Shown: piece after piece, positions 8,162 to 17,003 of the stretch
Layout of the letters: each line of letters starts with the position of its first letter
Numbering within the stretch: the first letter of the stretch is position 1
Assembly: GCA_004124295.1 (NCBI GenBank)
Contig: SCKI01000011.1
Coordinates: forward strand, 1 to 64,000
DNA from: Fidelibacterota bacterium
GTDB lineage: Bacteria; Fidelibacterota; Marinisomatia; SCGC-AAA003-L08; TS1B11
Direction: 5' to 3'
DNA: 64,000 nt
Program-made: the position numbers and the translations under genes
Notes under the pieces: model-generated
What the model saw: the letters and a program-made list of their open reading frames with translations, nothing else
Told to the model about the DNA's origin: nothing
Databases searched by the model: none

Positions 8162-9467
8162 CGCTGCCCGCAAAGGGGGCGCCGGCCTGCGGCCGCTGCG
8201 GCTCTGCGCAGCCGTGGCAGCCGGGCTGATGTTGCCCTTGGGTCTCGACGGCCAAAGCCCGCCGGGAGTCATTTCAGCCATCGTGGTGGAGGGCAACGAG
8301 GTCACCCTGGATGAAATTATACTCAGGGAACTGACCCATCCCTCCGGCCAGCCCTTCGACTCGTCGGCCGCAGCCGACGACCGGAACCGCCTGTACAATC
8401 TCGGCATTTTCGAGAAGGTGGAGATCTTTCCCCGCCGGAACGGCAACGGCGGAACCGACCTGGTGGTTGCGGTCCGGGAGACCATCAGGCTGCTGCCCAT
8501 ACCCATTCTCTATTATATGCAGGATCAGGGCTGGTCCTACGGCGGCGGGGCGAACATGATCAATTTCCAGGGCCGCAACCAGAGGATCACTCTGACGGCG
8601 ACCGGGGGGGCGGAAAAGACCTACAACCTGCTGTTCTTCGATCCCTGGAGGTGGGGCCAGCGCATCAGTATGTCGGCCTTGCTGAGGCGCCGGTACAGCG
8701 GCCACCCGGTCTATGATTATAGGGCCCGCATCACCCGAATGGGATTGGGGCTGGGGAAGTTTTCGGCCAACAAGGTGCTTGCCGCCGGGGGCGCCGGTAT
8801 TCTCGAAGATTGGTCCATCGCACTTCCGACGGATACGAGCAGCGTTGTCATTCGGGACCGCTTCTTCCGTTTCCGCTTCATTTTGGATGTCCGCACAATG
8901 GACATCTGGCGCGATCCCACGAACGGGCTGCGGCTGCGATGGCAGTTGGCCCCGGTGTGGGCCCTGGACGCTGGATCATCGACATTCAATTTCACTCGCG
9001 TGGATGGCGCTATTTACAGAATGGTGCAGGACGGCCGCCGGCCGTTGGTGGTCGCTTGGGGTGCCGGCGCCTCCCTGTACTTCGGTCAAATACCTTTTTA
9101 CCGGCGGCAATTCCTGGGCCGTGGCTGGGTGCGGGGCTACCCGTCCAACCCGCTGCTTGCCCCGGCGAACGTTCGCCGGCGGATGGCGGCCCAAAGTCTG
9201 GTATACACAGGCGTCGAGCTGCGCAAAACGGTAATCCCGCGGAGGCTGCGCACTATATCGGAGTTTGGCCTGCTGGCACTGGTGTTTATCGATGCTGCCT
9301 GGGGGTTCGATCAGAATCAAACCCTGGCCCAGGCCCAGCCGCTGGTGGGATATGGTGTCGGGCTCAGAGCCTTCGTCCCCTTTCTTGATGTGGTTGGCCT
9401 GGACCTCGGCTTCAATGCCTTCGGCGGCGGTCCCAAGCTGCAGTTCAAGCTGGGACACAAGTATTAG
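8148..9467 (+). CDS. Omp85/BamA-like protein with one POTRA domain
   Basis: A 439-residue protein with a signal peptide (about residues 1-35), a single POTRA domain ('AIVVEGNEVTLDEIILREL' to about residue 105, including 'LYNLGIFEKVEI') and a 16-strand-type barrel. The barrel carries the Omp85 signature 'GRGWVRGYPSN' and ends in 'LQFKLGHKY'. BamA has five POTRA domains and FhaC two, so this short form resembles single-POTRA or patatin-associated Omp85 relatives. Family members insert or translocate proteins or lipids at the outer membrane. The start lies inside the cytochrome-porin gene, and a large surface protein follows 66 bp later, so it may help export or insert one of its neighbours; that is inference. 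Confidence 0.87.
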   Translation: MLFSSAARKGGAGLRPLRLCAAVAAGLMLPLGLDGQSPPGVISAIVVEGNEVTLDEIILRELTHPSGQPFDSSAAADDRNRLYNLGIFEKVEIFPRRNGNGGTDLVVAVRETIRLLPIPILYYMQDQGWSYGGGANMINFQGRNQRITLTATGGAEKTYNLLFFDPWRWGQRISMSALLRRRYSGHPVYDYRARITRMGLGLGKFSANKVLAAGGAGILEDWSIALPTDTSSVVIRDRFFRFRFILDVRTMDIWRDPTNGLRLRWQLAPVWALDAGSSTFNFTRVDGAIYRMVQDGRRPLVVAWGAGASLYFGQIPFYRRQFLGRGWVRGYPSNPLLAPANVRRRMAAQSLVYTGVELRKTVIPRRLRTISEFGLLALVFIDAAWGFDQNQTLAQAQPLVGYGVGLRAFVPFLDVVGLDLGFNAFGGGPKLQFKLGHKY

Positions 9468-9533
9468 CGCCGCTGGACTCCCTGTTGTAGATTCCCCAAA
9501 CGGACTTATCATGGTGAATTTTAGAGCATTGGC

Positions 9534-12494
9534 GTGAACCGGGCTGCCGGCATCATTGGATTCCCGGGCCTGGCCTGGCGGCGGCTGGTGAGGTGGTTGC
9601 TGGCGGGAGCTCTCCTGGTCCCGCTGGTGGGCGGCGCCCAAACCGGCAGCGAGTCGGCTTCCGGCAGCCCCGACTCAACGGTGGCAACCGGCTCGGCGCT
9701 GAGCCCCAGCACCGATGAGTTGCGCTTCGAGCAGATGTATCCGGGCGAATCCCGGACCCTGTTCATGGACCTGGCCAACCTGGAGAGCCGGGAGATTTTG
9801 CTCGATTCCCTGTTGGACCTGCCGGATCATATCGAGCTGGGACTCGATACCTACCGGCTCAGCCCGGGACAGTTCATCCGATTTCCGGTCACCTTCACCC
9901 AAGCCAGCCTGGACAGCCAGCGGGTCAGCATCTCCCTGCCCTGGCGGTACAGCGATACGCCGGGCCGCGAAATCCTGCGCATCAGCGTGATCTCCACACC
10001 CCGGATTCCGGTGCTCGTGAATCCGGGCAAACTGACCTGGAAGCCGGTGCTCAGAGGGCGGCCGTTCAAACGCCGGTTAACGGTGGCGAACCGGAGCACA
10101 GTGCCGGCCTATTTTTCCCCGCCCCAGTTGCCTCCGGAGGTGGCGCTGCAGGGCTTGCCCGAGGTGCTGGCGGGCGGCGATGTGGCCTACATCCAGTTCA
10201 CCTGGCATCCGGCTACCAACTTGAGTCTCGATGCCGTTGTCAATCTGCCCTACCGGATGCTGGCCGATTCCGGCAGGGTTGCGGTACATCTGGAGGGATT
10301 GGCCCTGCCGCCCGTCGAGTTCGCCACGGACACCCTGCGTTTGCCCAACCTGGTGGCCGGCAGCCGCTACCGGCCTATCCTCAAGGCCATCAACCATTCC
10401 GGCTTGCCGGTGACTCTGGTCCGGGATTCGGTGCGGGCCCGGCCGGTCTCAGTTGAGGCGGCGGTCAGGCTACCGGCCCAGTTCAACCTGGCGCCGGGAC
10501 AGGTGCGGGAGGTGGCCGTCAATGTGGCTCTGGCCGAAGCGGGTCCTTTTGAGCTGCACGCCCGCTATCGCATCCTGGAACAGGTTGAAGACATCCCCGC
10601 CGGTGAACAGAGACCGGTCCTGGTGACTGTGGCCGGCACTGTCGCCCTGCCCATCAGCGCCGGCGCCGACAGTATAACCTTTGGCCCCCAGCCGGTCTAT
10701 TTTACCACCAGCCGACCCCTGACACTGGCCAACCGCGGCCACGGGACCCTGACCGTATCCCTGCTCCCGGCCAGCGCATTTCCCGGCGGGGCCTTCTCCG
10801 TGCCGCCCCTGTCGTTCTCCATTTTGCCGGGCCGCAGCCTGGAGATTCCGATCTATTTCAGGCCGACGGAGATGCGCCCCTATGCCGATACCCTGGTGGT
10901 CCGTTTCCATACCTTTGGGGTGCCCCACGAGTTGCACATCGCGCTACGGGGCACAGGCGCCGATCAACCCCTGGGACGCGTCGGCCGGATTACCGATGTA
11001 GTACTGGATGAGGATTTCGAGGGCTGGCAATGGGTCGCAGACCTGACCACCGTGTTCCTTGATCCGAATCACGGCATCACCTATCGCCTGGACAATCCCC
11101 TGGCGGATGTCTTTCAGGTGGCCATTGAGGATAACCAATTTCGGATCAAAGCGATCCCGAATCGGTACGGATCGGGCGCCGTGATTCTGCAGGCCACCAA
11201 CACCATCGGCGAAACGGCTGCCGACACTTTCCGGGTAACCATCCGGCCCATCAACGATCTGCCCCGGCTGGTCAATCCCATATCCGATCTGGTGCTTTTT
11301 GAAGACGCCTATCCCCGGCGCATCGGCAGGCTGTCGGAAATTTTTGTCGATGCTGACCGTACCACCGATACGGTAACCACCCGCTATGCCATCCATAACC
11401 GGGGTCCCGGCAATGGCGCTATCCTGCGCAAGCGTGGCGATGAACTGTGGCTGGAGCTGGCCCGGGAGTGGTCCGGCCGGGCGTCATTTGTGATTACCGC
11501 CACCGATCCGGCCGACACGACAGTCATGGCCTACGATGCATTCAAGGTTACCGTCCTGCCGGTGAACGACCCGCCGCTGATCGCTGCCCTGGATGATCTG
11601 GCGCTCGATGAAGATGGCAGCCTGATCCTTTACTGGGGGCCGCTGCTGTCCGACCCCGATGACCCGGCCACGGCGTTGGCCTTGAGCTTCCATCATGCTG
11701 AGGGGGGCCGCCTGCCCATCGATTTTATCTCAGCAGCGCCCCTGCAGACGATAATCCGGCCCCATGCCAACTGGTCCGGGACGGTGCCGATTGCGGTGCT
11801 GGCCACCGATCCGGGAGGCCAGACCGGGGGCAATACCTTTACGTTGACCGTCTACCCTGAAAACGATCCGCCCCTGCCGTTCCGGGCCGCCGGACCGATG
11901 ACCGCCCAGGTAGATGACCGGCTGCGGTTCTCCGGCCACGATACACTGTTGACCTTCAGTTGGGAAGCGAGCGTCAATCTCGATCCCGAGGACGCCATCA
12001 CCTACACCTGGCAACTCCTCGATACTTCCCGCCAGAAGGTGCTGCTGGAGCGCTCGGCCGGCGAAGACGTGGAGATTACGGTCCCCCTGAGCCAGGGGGG
12101 CCTGTACTACTGGACCGTGCTGGGGCGTGACCAGACCGGCCTAACTGCCAGCAGCGATACGCTGCCCCTGATGCTGGAATCGACGGCCCCGATGGATGCA
12201 GATGGCGCCACGCCCCTGCGCTTCAGCATCGGTCCCAACTACCCCAATCCCTTCAATGCCAGCACCAAAATTCGCTACAGAATTCCCCGTTACGCCAAGG
12301 TGACCATCACCTTATTCGATGCCACCGGCCGGCAAGTGCGCCAGCTGGTGGACCGTCCCCGTTACGCCGGCAAGCACACCACCACATGGGACGGTCGTGA
12401 CAGCCAGGGGCACCTGGTCGCCTCCGGGCCGTACGTCGCCGAACTGCACGCCGGCGGGGCGGTGGCACATCTGAAGCTGGTGCTACTGCGTTAG
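9534..12494 (+). CDS. Large multidomain secreted protein with T9SS/FlgD-like C-terminal domain
   Basis: 986 residues from a GTG start. A signal peptide (about 1-40) is followed by several Ig-like repeats of ASPM-SPD2-Hydin type (about 60-470; 'PYRMLADSGRVAVHLEG', 'VVRFHTFGVPHELHIALRGT'). Three cadherin/tandem-95-like domains follow (about 480-790), separated by the classic linkers 'NDLP', 'NDPP' and 'NDPP' and beginning 'LDED' or 'FEDA'. A fibronectin-like segment comes next. The last 80 residues start 'GPNYPNPFNASTKIRY' and contain 'TWDGRDSQGHLVASGPY', the sorting/FlgD-like Ig domain of FCB surface proteins. The protein is probably surface-exposed and structural or adhesive. No enzyme motif is seen. 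It follows the Omp85 gene on the same strand. Confidence 0.85.
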   Translation: MNRAAGIIGFPGLAWRRLVRWLLAGALLVPLVGGAQTGSESASGSPDSTVATGSALSPSTDELRFEQMYPGESRTLFMDLANLESREILLDSLLDLPDHIELGLDTYRLSPGQFIRFPVTFTQASLDSQRVSISLPWRYSDTPGREILRISVISTPRIPVLVNPGKLTWKPVLRGRPFKRRLTVANRSTVPAYFSPPQLPPEVALQGLPEVLAGGDVAYIQFTWHPATNLSLDAVVNLPYRMLADSGRVAVHLEGLALPPVEFATDTLRLPNLVAGSRYRPILKAINHSGLPVTLVRDSVRARPVSVEAAVRLPAQFNLAPGQVREVAVNVALAEAGPFELHARYRILEQVEDIPAGEQRPVLVTVAGTVALPISAGADSITFGPQPVYFTTSRPLTLANRGHGTLTVSLLPASAFPGGAFSVPPLSFSILPGRSLEIPIYFRPTEMRPYADTLVVRFHTFGVPHELHIALRGTGADQPLGRVGRITDVVLDEDFEGWQWVADLTTVFLDPNHGITYRLDNPLADVFQVAIEDNQFRIKAIPNRYGSGAVILQATNTIGETAADTFRVTIRPINDLPRLVNPISDLVLFEDAYPRRIGRLSEIFVDADRTTDTVTTRYAIHNRGPGNGAILRKRGDELWLELAREWSGRASFVITATDPADTTVMAYDAFKVTVLPVNDPPLIAALDDLALDEDGSLILYWGPLLSDPDDPATALALSFHHAEGGRLPIDFISAAPLQTIIRPHANWSGTVPIAVLATDPGGQTGGNTFTLTVYPENDPPLPFRAAGPMTAQVDDRLRFSGHDTLLTFSWEASVNLDPEDAITYTWQLLDTSRQKVLLERSAGEDVEITVPLSQGGLYYWTVLGRDQTGLTASSDTLPLMLESTAPMDADGATPLRFSIGPNYPNPFNASTKIRYRIPRYAKVTITLFDATGRQVRQLVDRPRYAGKHTTTWDGRDSQGHLVASGPYVAELHAGGAVAHLKLVLLR

Positions 12495-12605
12495 CCCATT
12501 TTGATGTGACGAATCGCACATATTCCTGATAAAGCTGTCCGCTTCTCGCCGCCAAGCCTATATTGTGGCAACTATCGTTTAAAAGATCAGGTCTATACGG
12601 CTGCC

Positions 12606-13541
12606 ATGTACAGCAGGATTTTCATCATAGCGGCCCTCGCCGCAAGCCTTCAGGCCCAGTCCATTACCCGGGTCGAGTACCGGGTGGTCCCGGGCAATCT
12701 CATCGAGATCACCTACACGCTGCGGGACTCCGAGCCCAGCAGCGTGTACGATGTCGCGCTCTACGCTTCCCTGGACGGGGGCTACTCCTTTCCGGTGCGC
12801 ATCACCAGCGTTACCGGCGACGTGGGCCGGGTCCTCGGGCCGGGCGTGAAGTCGGCGCTATGGAAAGTGCTCGATGACCTGCCGGTCCTCCAAACCGAGG
12901 CGTTCGTCATCAAGGTCGTGGGCCGGGTGCGTCCCACCCTGCGCGGCATGTTTCGCTCTCTGTTCGTGGGAAACCGGCTGACCAAGCGGCTCAGCAACGG
13001 TCTGACCTTTTACGGCGGCCAGGGAATCGGCTACCTCTATGAGCACAGCGGCCTGCAGGCCCAGCTGGACAAGCAGCTCCTGAAGCCGGAGCTCGATGGC
13101 CGCGCCGGCGTCCGGGTAACATCGGTCCCCTTTGTCTATCGCTTTGAGGCTACCTACAAGCGCTGGGGCCTCGGATTTGATGCCGGAACCATCCAGCGCC
13201 TGAAGTTCCTCTCCTTCAACGACGCCCGGTACGCGGCGGGGGACCTCTACCTGCACCGCCTGGGTCTGGCTTTCTCCAGTTCCTATACCCTATTGCCGGT
13301 GTTCGGCCTGTTCCTGCCCCAGCTGGGAGCCGGGGCGGCCCTGCACCAGTGGCAACTGGGCGACCAGACCCTGACCGAAACGGCTACCCTTGGCGGATTC
13401 ACCCTGTTCGGGGAGGCCAGTGTACAGTTCAATCCCCTGAGCTGGCTGAAGGTCAATATCGGTGCGCGCCAACATTTCCTGGACGAAAACTTTAACCAGA
13501 GCGAAGTCTATCTCGACCTGGGCTTGCACATCTCCTTATGA
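12606..13541 (+). CDS. Secreted Ig-like plus beta-barrel protein, first gene of caspase operon
   Basis: 311 residues. A short signal peptide ends at 'SLQAQS'. An N-terminal Ig-like domain (about 20-105) has the pattern 'DVALYASLDGGYSFP' followed by a 'ALWKVLDD' strand, as seen in FCB proteins encoded with caspase-like or formylglycine-type proteins. The C-terminal 170 residues read as outer-membrane strands ('YRFEATYKRWGLGFDAGT', 'VYLDLGLHISL'). I do not recognise a named family. The next gene overlaps by four bases, starting a chain of five coupled genes. The 111 bases upstream contain TATATT at 12559-12564 but no clear -35. Confidence 0.72.
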   Translation: MYSRIFIIAALAASLQAQSITRVEYRVVPGNLIEITYTLRDSEPSSVYDVALYASLDGGYSFPVRITSVTGDVGRVLGPGVKSALWKVLDDLPVLQTEAFVIKVVGRVRPTLRGMFRSLFVGNRLTKRLSNGLTFYGGQGIGYLYEHSGLQAQLDKQLLKPELDGRAGVRVTSVPFVYRFEATYKRWGLGFDAGTIQRLKFLSFNDARYAAGDLYLHRLGLAFSSSYTLLPVFGLFLPQLGAGAALHQWQLGDQTLTETATLGGFTLFGEASVQFNPLSWLKVNIGARQHFLDENFNQSEVYLDLGLHISL

Positions 13542-14314
13542 TGGCCCGGCGCATATGGCTCCTCCTGCTGGTGCTGGCCCTGGCCGGATGCGATGACAAG
13601 CGCAGCGGAATCCTGGAGGCCCTGGTGCTGGGGCAGGACGGCCCCTGGTATGAGCGGGACGTCGTCGAAGACCCGGCCGAGCTGGTGGACGGCGTCTGCT
13701 GCAACGATGACAACCCCTTCCCGCTGCCCATCGATACGACCATCGCGGCCGTCATCAATCCCGCCGCCGACCTGGACTACTACGCCATTCAGGTCACCGG
13801 CGCTGAAGCTGGCATCCTCTACCTCTATCTTGGGGAAGCTGACCTCAACCTGCGGTTATTTAGCCTGGACTTGTCCGAATATGAATTTGTACTCGATTCA
13901 CTTCCCTTGATGGACATCAGTGACCCCGTGCCATTCTTGCCCTGGACCCCTTTCTACGGCCCCGGCGCCGAGGCCATCGTGCTGGTCCACGGCAAAAAGA
14001 CCAGCTATTCACTGGGTTGGGAGCGAATCGTTCCCACGGTGGACATGGATGTGCTGGCGCCCGCTGGAGGTGTGGCCTGGGTCCGGGGCGAGGAGCAGCG
14101 CATCCGCTGGTCGACTCCCTTTAGCCATACGGACGTGATCCTGCTTAAAGGTCCGGTGATGGTGGCCATCCTGAAGCGGGCGATCAGTTTATCCGATGAG
14201 CTCAACTGGGTGCCTGCCGGCGATCTGGAGCCGGGCGCCGATTATCGCATAGCCATCTCGCGGAGGGGCAGCCCTGACCGAATGGAGTTTTCCGATGCGT
14301 TCACCATTGAATAA
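13538..14314 (+). CDS. Lipoprotein with Kre9/Knh1-like Ig domain
   Basis: 258 residues with a lipoprotein signal peptide ('VLALAGC', Cys at about 18). The middle region ('PAADLDYYAIQVTGAEAGIL') resembles bacterial pre-peptidase C-terminal (PPC) jelly-roll domains. The last 90 residues ('LAPAGGVAWVRGEEQRIRWS', then 'YRIAISRRG') match the Ser/Thr-rich Kre9/Knh1 N-terminal Ig-like domain found in many secreted bacterial proteins. The start overlaps the upstream stop by four bases and the stop overlaps the caspase gene by 20 bases, so expression is coupled. It is probably an accessory binding protein of the envelope caspase system. Confidence 0.72.
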   Translation: MMARRIWLLLLVLALAGCDDKRSGILEALVLGQDGPWYERDVVEDPAELVDGVCCNDDNPFPLPIDTTIAAVINPAADLDYYAIQVTGAEAGILYLYLGEADLNLRLFSLDLSEYEFVLDSLPLMDISDPVPFLPWTPFYGPGAEAIVLVHGKKTSYSLGWERIVPTVDMDVLAPAGGVAWVRGEEQRIRWSTPFSHTDVILLKGPVMVAILKRAISLSDELNWVPAGDLEPGADYRIAISRRGSPDRMEFSDAFTIE

Positions 14315-15272
14315 AGCATTGCTGCATAAAGCGCTGCTGGCCGCTGTACTGACCGGCACCCTGACAGCGCAGCAGTTCGAGGGCTTCAGCCGGCCCCAGG
14401 CGGTGGATATCCGTCCCGGCATGCTGCAGCCCCAGGGACCAATCGAGGCCGAGAGCGGACCGTCCTACCCCATCAGCGACATCGACATCGCCCTGCCGCA
14501 GGGGAAGTTGCGGCGTCCCGACGCAGTGGCGGTAGTCATCGGCATTTCCAGCTACGCGCACGGCGATGTGCCTAGGGTGGACTATGCCGCCCGGGACGCC
14601 CGCCTGATGCGCGACTACCTGATCAAATCGATGGGCTACCGGTCCGAAAACATTATCATGGCCGTTGACGAAGCAGCCACCCAGGCGGCATTCAATCGCA
14701 TCTTCGAGGGCCAGCTGGCGAACTATGTCAAGCCGGGCCGGTCGGAGGTGTTCGTCTACTACAGCGGCCACGGCGCGCCCGACCTGGACGATGCCAGCGC
14801 CTACTTTGTGCCCCATGACGCCGATCCCAACTACGCCGCCCAGACCGGCTACAGCCTGGAGCGGTTCTACAAGCAGCTGGAATCGTTGCAGGCCAAATCG
14901 GTGACGGTGGTCATCGATGCCTGCTTCAGCGGCGCCAGTGCCGGGGGGATGCTGATCAACCAGGCCTCGCCCATTTTCATCTCGGTGGAACATCCGGCCG
15001 CGCTGCTGGCCAACGGCGTCGTGCTGACTTCGTCCTCCGGGGAGGAGATCAGCTCCTGGCACAGCGATGTGGGCCACGGCCTGTTTACCTACTATTTCCT
15101 CAAGGGTCTGCGCGGCGAGGCCGATGGGGACCGGAACGGGCAGATCACATCGACGGAGGTGTTCGGCTATCTGATGGAGCATGTGCCCTATCTGGCCCGC
15201 AGGCTGTTTAACCGGACCCAGACCCCCCAGCTGATGGGCGGCGCCCTGGACCAGGTATTGGCGGTTTATTGA
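14295..15272 (+). CDS. Caspase-family (clan CD, C14) secreted protease
   Basis: 325 residues: a signal peptide ending near 'TLTAQQ', a linker, then a caspase p20-like domain from 'RPDAVAVVIGISSYAHG'. The catalytic dyad is intact, with His159 in 'YYSGHGAPD' and Cys210 in 'VVIDACFSG'. A later segment 'ADGDRNGQITSTEVF' looks like an EF-hand-type calcium loop, and metacaspase-like enzymes are often calcium dependent. Secretion to the periplasm or surface is indicated by the signal peptide. It is the enzyme in a five-gene overlapping operon with a barrel protein and three lipoproteins, an arrangement suggesting envelope surveillance or processing rather than cytoplasmic cell death. Its substrate is unknown. 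Confidence 0.9.
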   Translation: MRSPLNKALLHKALLAAVLTGTLTAQQFEGFSRPQAVDIRPGMLQPQGPIEAESGPSYPISDIDIALPQGKLRRPDAVAVVIGISSYAHGDVPRVDYAARDARLMRDYLIKSMGYRSENIIMAVDEAATQAAFNRIFEGQLANYVKPGRSEVFVYYSGHGAPDLDDASAYFVPHDADPNYAAQTGYSLERFYKQLESLQAKSVTVVIDACFSGASAGGMLINQASPIFISVEHPAALLANGVVLTSSSGEEISSWHSDVGHGLFTYYFLKGLRGEADGDRNGQITSTEVFGYLMEHVPYLARRLFNRTQTPQLMGGALDQVLAVY

Positions 15273-16339
15273 TGCCCTCGCCGGTTGCCGGAATCATCTT
15301 TGCCGCCCTGCTGCTGGCCAGCTGCAGCCACCAGGCCGCCCAACCGGCCCCTGGCAGCGCTGATCTGGAGCGGTCTGACAAGGCCGCCGCGGGGGCCTTT
15401 GTCGAACTGGAAGGGGGCGGCGCGTTGCCGCTGCCCGGCTCGACACCTACGGAAGCGGAGGCCGTTTTCCTGAAGGAGCGGAAGTCTGCTGCCGATCCGC
15501 CCCGGCTCCCGCAGCCGGATTACAAGGCCAGCCCGGGCTGGTTCCTCATTGATACGACCCTCGTATTTCCAGCCACGATCGCACCCCGGCAGGCCCGGCA
15601 GACGACCCTGCAGGCGGCCCGTACCACGGGACTGGAGCGGGCCCTGCCAGCGGAGATATCCATGACCTCCTTGCTGAGTGATGTGATGGACGAGACGGCG
15701 GGAGCGGCTTACGAAAAATCGACCTGGAGCACATTTGCCCTCTCCTCCGTCGCAGGCCACCTGGTCGACGAAAAAATTCTCGCGGAGGAGCTGCTCCCCC
15801 TGGCATCCGGCGCCTATCGCTACCGCGTCGCCCTGGAAGCCCGGGTAGTGCCCGTCGTGGGGCAGCGTGACCCCTCGCTGGGGCTGGAGCTGACCGTGAA
15901 CGAGCGTCTCCTGTCCGATGGCGATGAGCTGATTATCCGAGCCCGGGCCAGCCGGCCGGGATACATCTACCTGTTCAACTTTCTGGGCGACAATTCCGTC
16001 ATGCTGCTGTATCCCAACCGGATTATGACCGAAGCGAAGCTGCAGGCAAACCGCTGGCTCGAGATACCCACCAGCCAGGAGCGGGCCCAGGGCATCCGCT
16101 ACCGGGTGGCCGCGGACCCTGATCTGGCCACCACCACCGAAACACTATTTGCACTTTTTTCCCGACAACCTATTGCCGAATTGGGCAGTCTAATCTCTGT
16201 GGAAGCGAACTACATCCGATTTTCCGCCGGTGACGAAAGCTTCACCCGGTTTCAGCGCTGGTTGTCAAGCATCCCTCTCAACCAGAGAGTTGAGAAGGCC
16301 CTACAACTCCATATCGTAAGCGTTACCAACCAGAGGTGA
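15272..16339 (+). CDS. DUF4384-domain lipoprotein
   Basis: About 355 residues from the ATG at 15272, which overlaps the caspase stop as TGATG. The lipobox is 'LLLASC'. The C-terminal third contains a DUF4384 domain ('IRARASRPGYIYLFNFLGD' and 'MLLYPN'), a beta-sandwich often fused to or encoded with caspase-like and kinase proteins. The middle part ('YRYRVALEARVVPVV') is not assigned. Overlap with the LPP20 gene follows. The domain probably acts as a sensor or scaffold partner of the caspase; this is inference from repeated co-occurrence in other genomes as I remember it. Confidence 0.8.
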   Translation: MPSPVAGIIFAALLLASCSHQAAQPAPGSADLERSDKAAAGAFVELEGGGALPLPGSTPTEAEAVFLKERKSAADPPRLPQPDYKASPGWFLIDTTLVFPATIAPRQARQTTLQAARTTGLERALPAEISMTSLLSDVMDETAGAAYEKSTWSTFALSSVAGHLVDEKILAEELLPLASGAYRYRVALEARVVPVVGQRDPSLGLELTVNERLLSDGDELIIRARASRPGYIYLFNFLGDNSVMLLYPNRIMTEAKLQANRWLEIPTSQERAQGIRYRVAADPDLATTTETLFALFSRQPIAELGSLISVEANYIRFSAGDESFTRFQRWLSSIPLNQRVEKALQLHIVSVTNQR

Positions 16340-16344
16340 AACCC

Positions 16345-16893
16345 ATGAAAGCAAAACTGAGTCTACCCGCCATCCTGTCACTGGGATTGATTTTGACCGC
16401 TTGCGCCGGCCCGTCCGTTTCGGGCACCACCGAGTCACGGGAGAGCCGTGATGCGCCGGATTGGGCCATGAACCGGCCATCGGTAGAAGGCTTTATTTTC
16501 GGAGTGGGCCAGGCCAAGAAGCAGAATCCCAGCCTGGCGAAGAAGGTGGCGGCTCAGCGGGCCCGGGACGAGATTGCGGCCTCAATCAAGGTGAAAATCG
16601 AGTCCCTGGTGAAAGATTTTATGCAGGAAAGCGGCATCGGCGAACAGGCCGCGGCCCTGGAGTTCACCCAGGCAGTCAGCAAGGGCGTGACCGATGCGAC
16701 GCTGACCGGCGCCATGATCAAGGAGGCCTATCTGGCCAAGGATGGCACCTACTTCGTGCTGCTGGAGTACTCCCTGGACAACGCCCGGCGGGCAGCCATA
16801 GAGTCGGCCCGGCGGGAGGAGGCGGCCTGGAGCGAGTTCAACGCCAGCCTGGGATTCGACGCTCTGGAAAAGGAGTTGGCCAAGCTGCGCTGA
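16345..16893 (+). CDS. LPP20-family lipoprotein
   Basis: About 182 residues from the ATG at 16345, preferred over a GTG nine bases upstream because GAGGTGA lies at normal spacing before it. The lipobox is 'LILTACAG'. The mature part opens 'APDWAMNRPSVEGFIFGVGQ' and continues with 'RARDEIAASIKVKIESLVKD' and 'YFVLLEYSLDNAR', the standard LPP20 lipoprotein pattern of mixed helices and strands. LPP20 proteins are small outer-membrane lipoproteins frequently paired with DUF4384 proteins. Last gene of the caspase operon; a long hairpin follows. Confidence 0.85.
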   Translation: MKAKLSLPAILSLGLILTACAGPSVSGTTESRESRDAPDWAMNRPSVEGFIFGVGQAKKQNPSLAKKVAAQRARDEIAASIKVKIESLVKDFMQESGIGEQAAALEFTQAVSKGVTDATLTGAMIKEAYLAKDGTYFVLLEYSLDNARRAAIESARREEAAWSEFNASLGFDALEKELAKLR

Positions 16894-16940
16894 ATTAACC
16901 TGCCCAAAGACATGACGTACGGCCTTGTTCCGTTCGTCAT

Positions 16941-17003
16941 CCGGCCCTCCAGTTGAGTTTGCCTGATCCGCCTTGGGTGAGCTCGGAGGGCCGGTCAGTT
17001 TTT
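16941..17003. terminator. Long hairpin between convergent operons
   Basis: CCGGCCCTCC (16941-16950) pairs perfectly with GGAGGGCCGG (16985-16994) across a 34-base loop and is followed by CAGTTTTT on the plus strand. It lies between the caspase operon and the convergent plsY gene. The long loop is unusual for an intrinsic terminator, so it may act together with other factors. Confidence 0.45.

Noticed and set aside
12495-12605. Promoter of the caspase operon
   Set aside because: TATATT at 12559-12564 is a fair -10 but no -35 or FCB-type -33 element lies at the right distance, so it is mentioned but not called.
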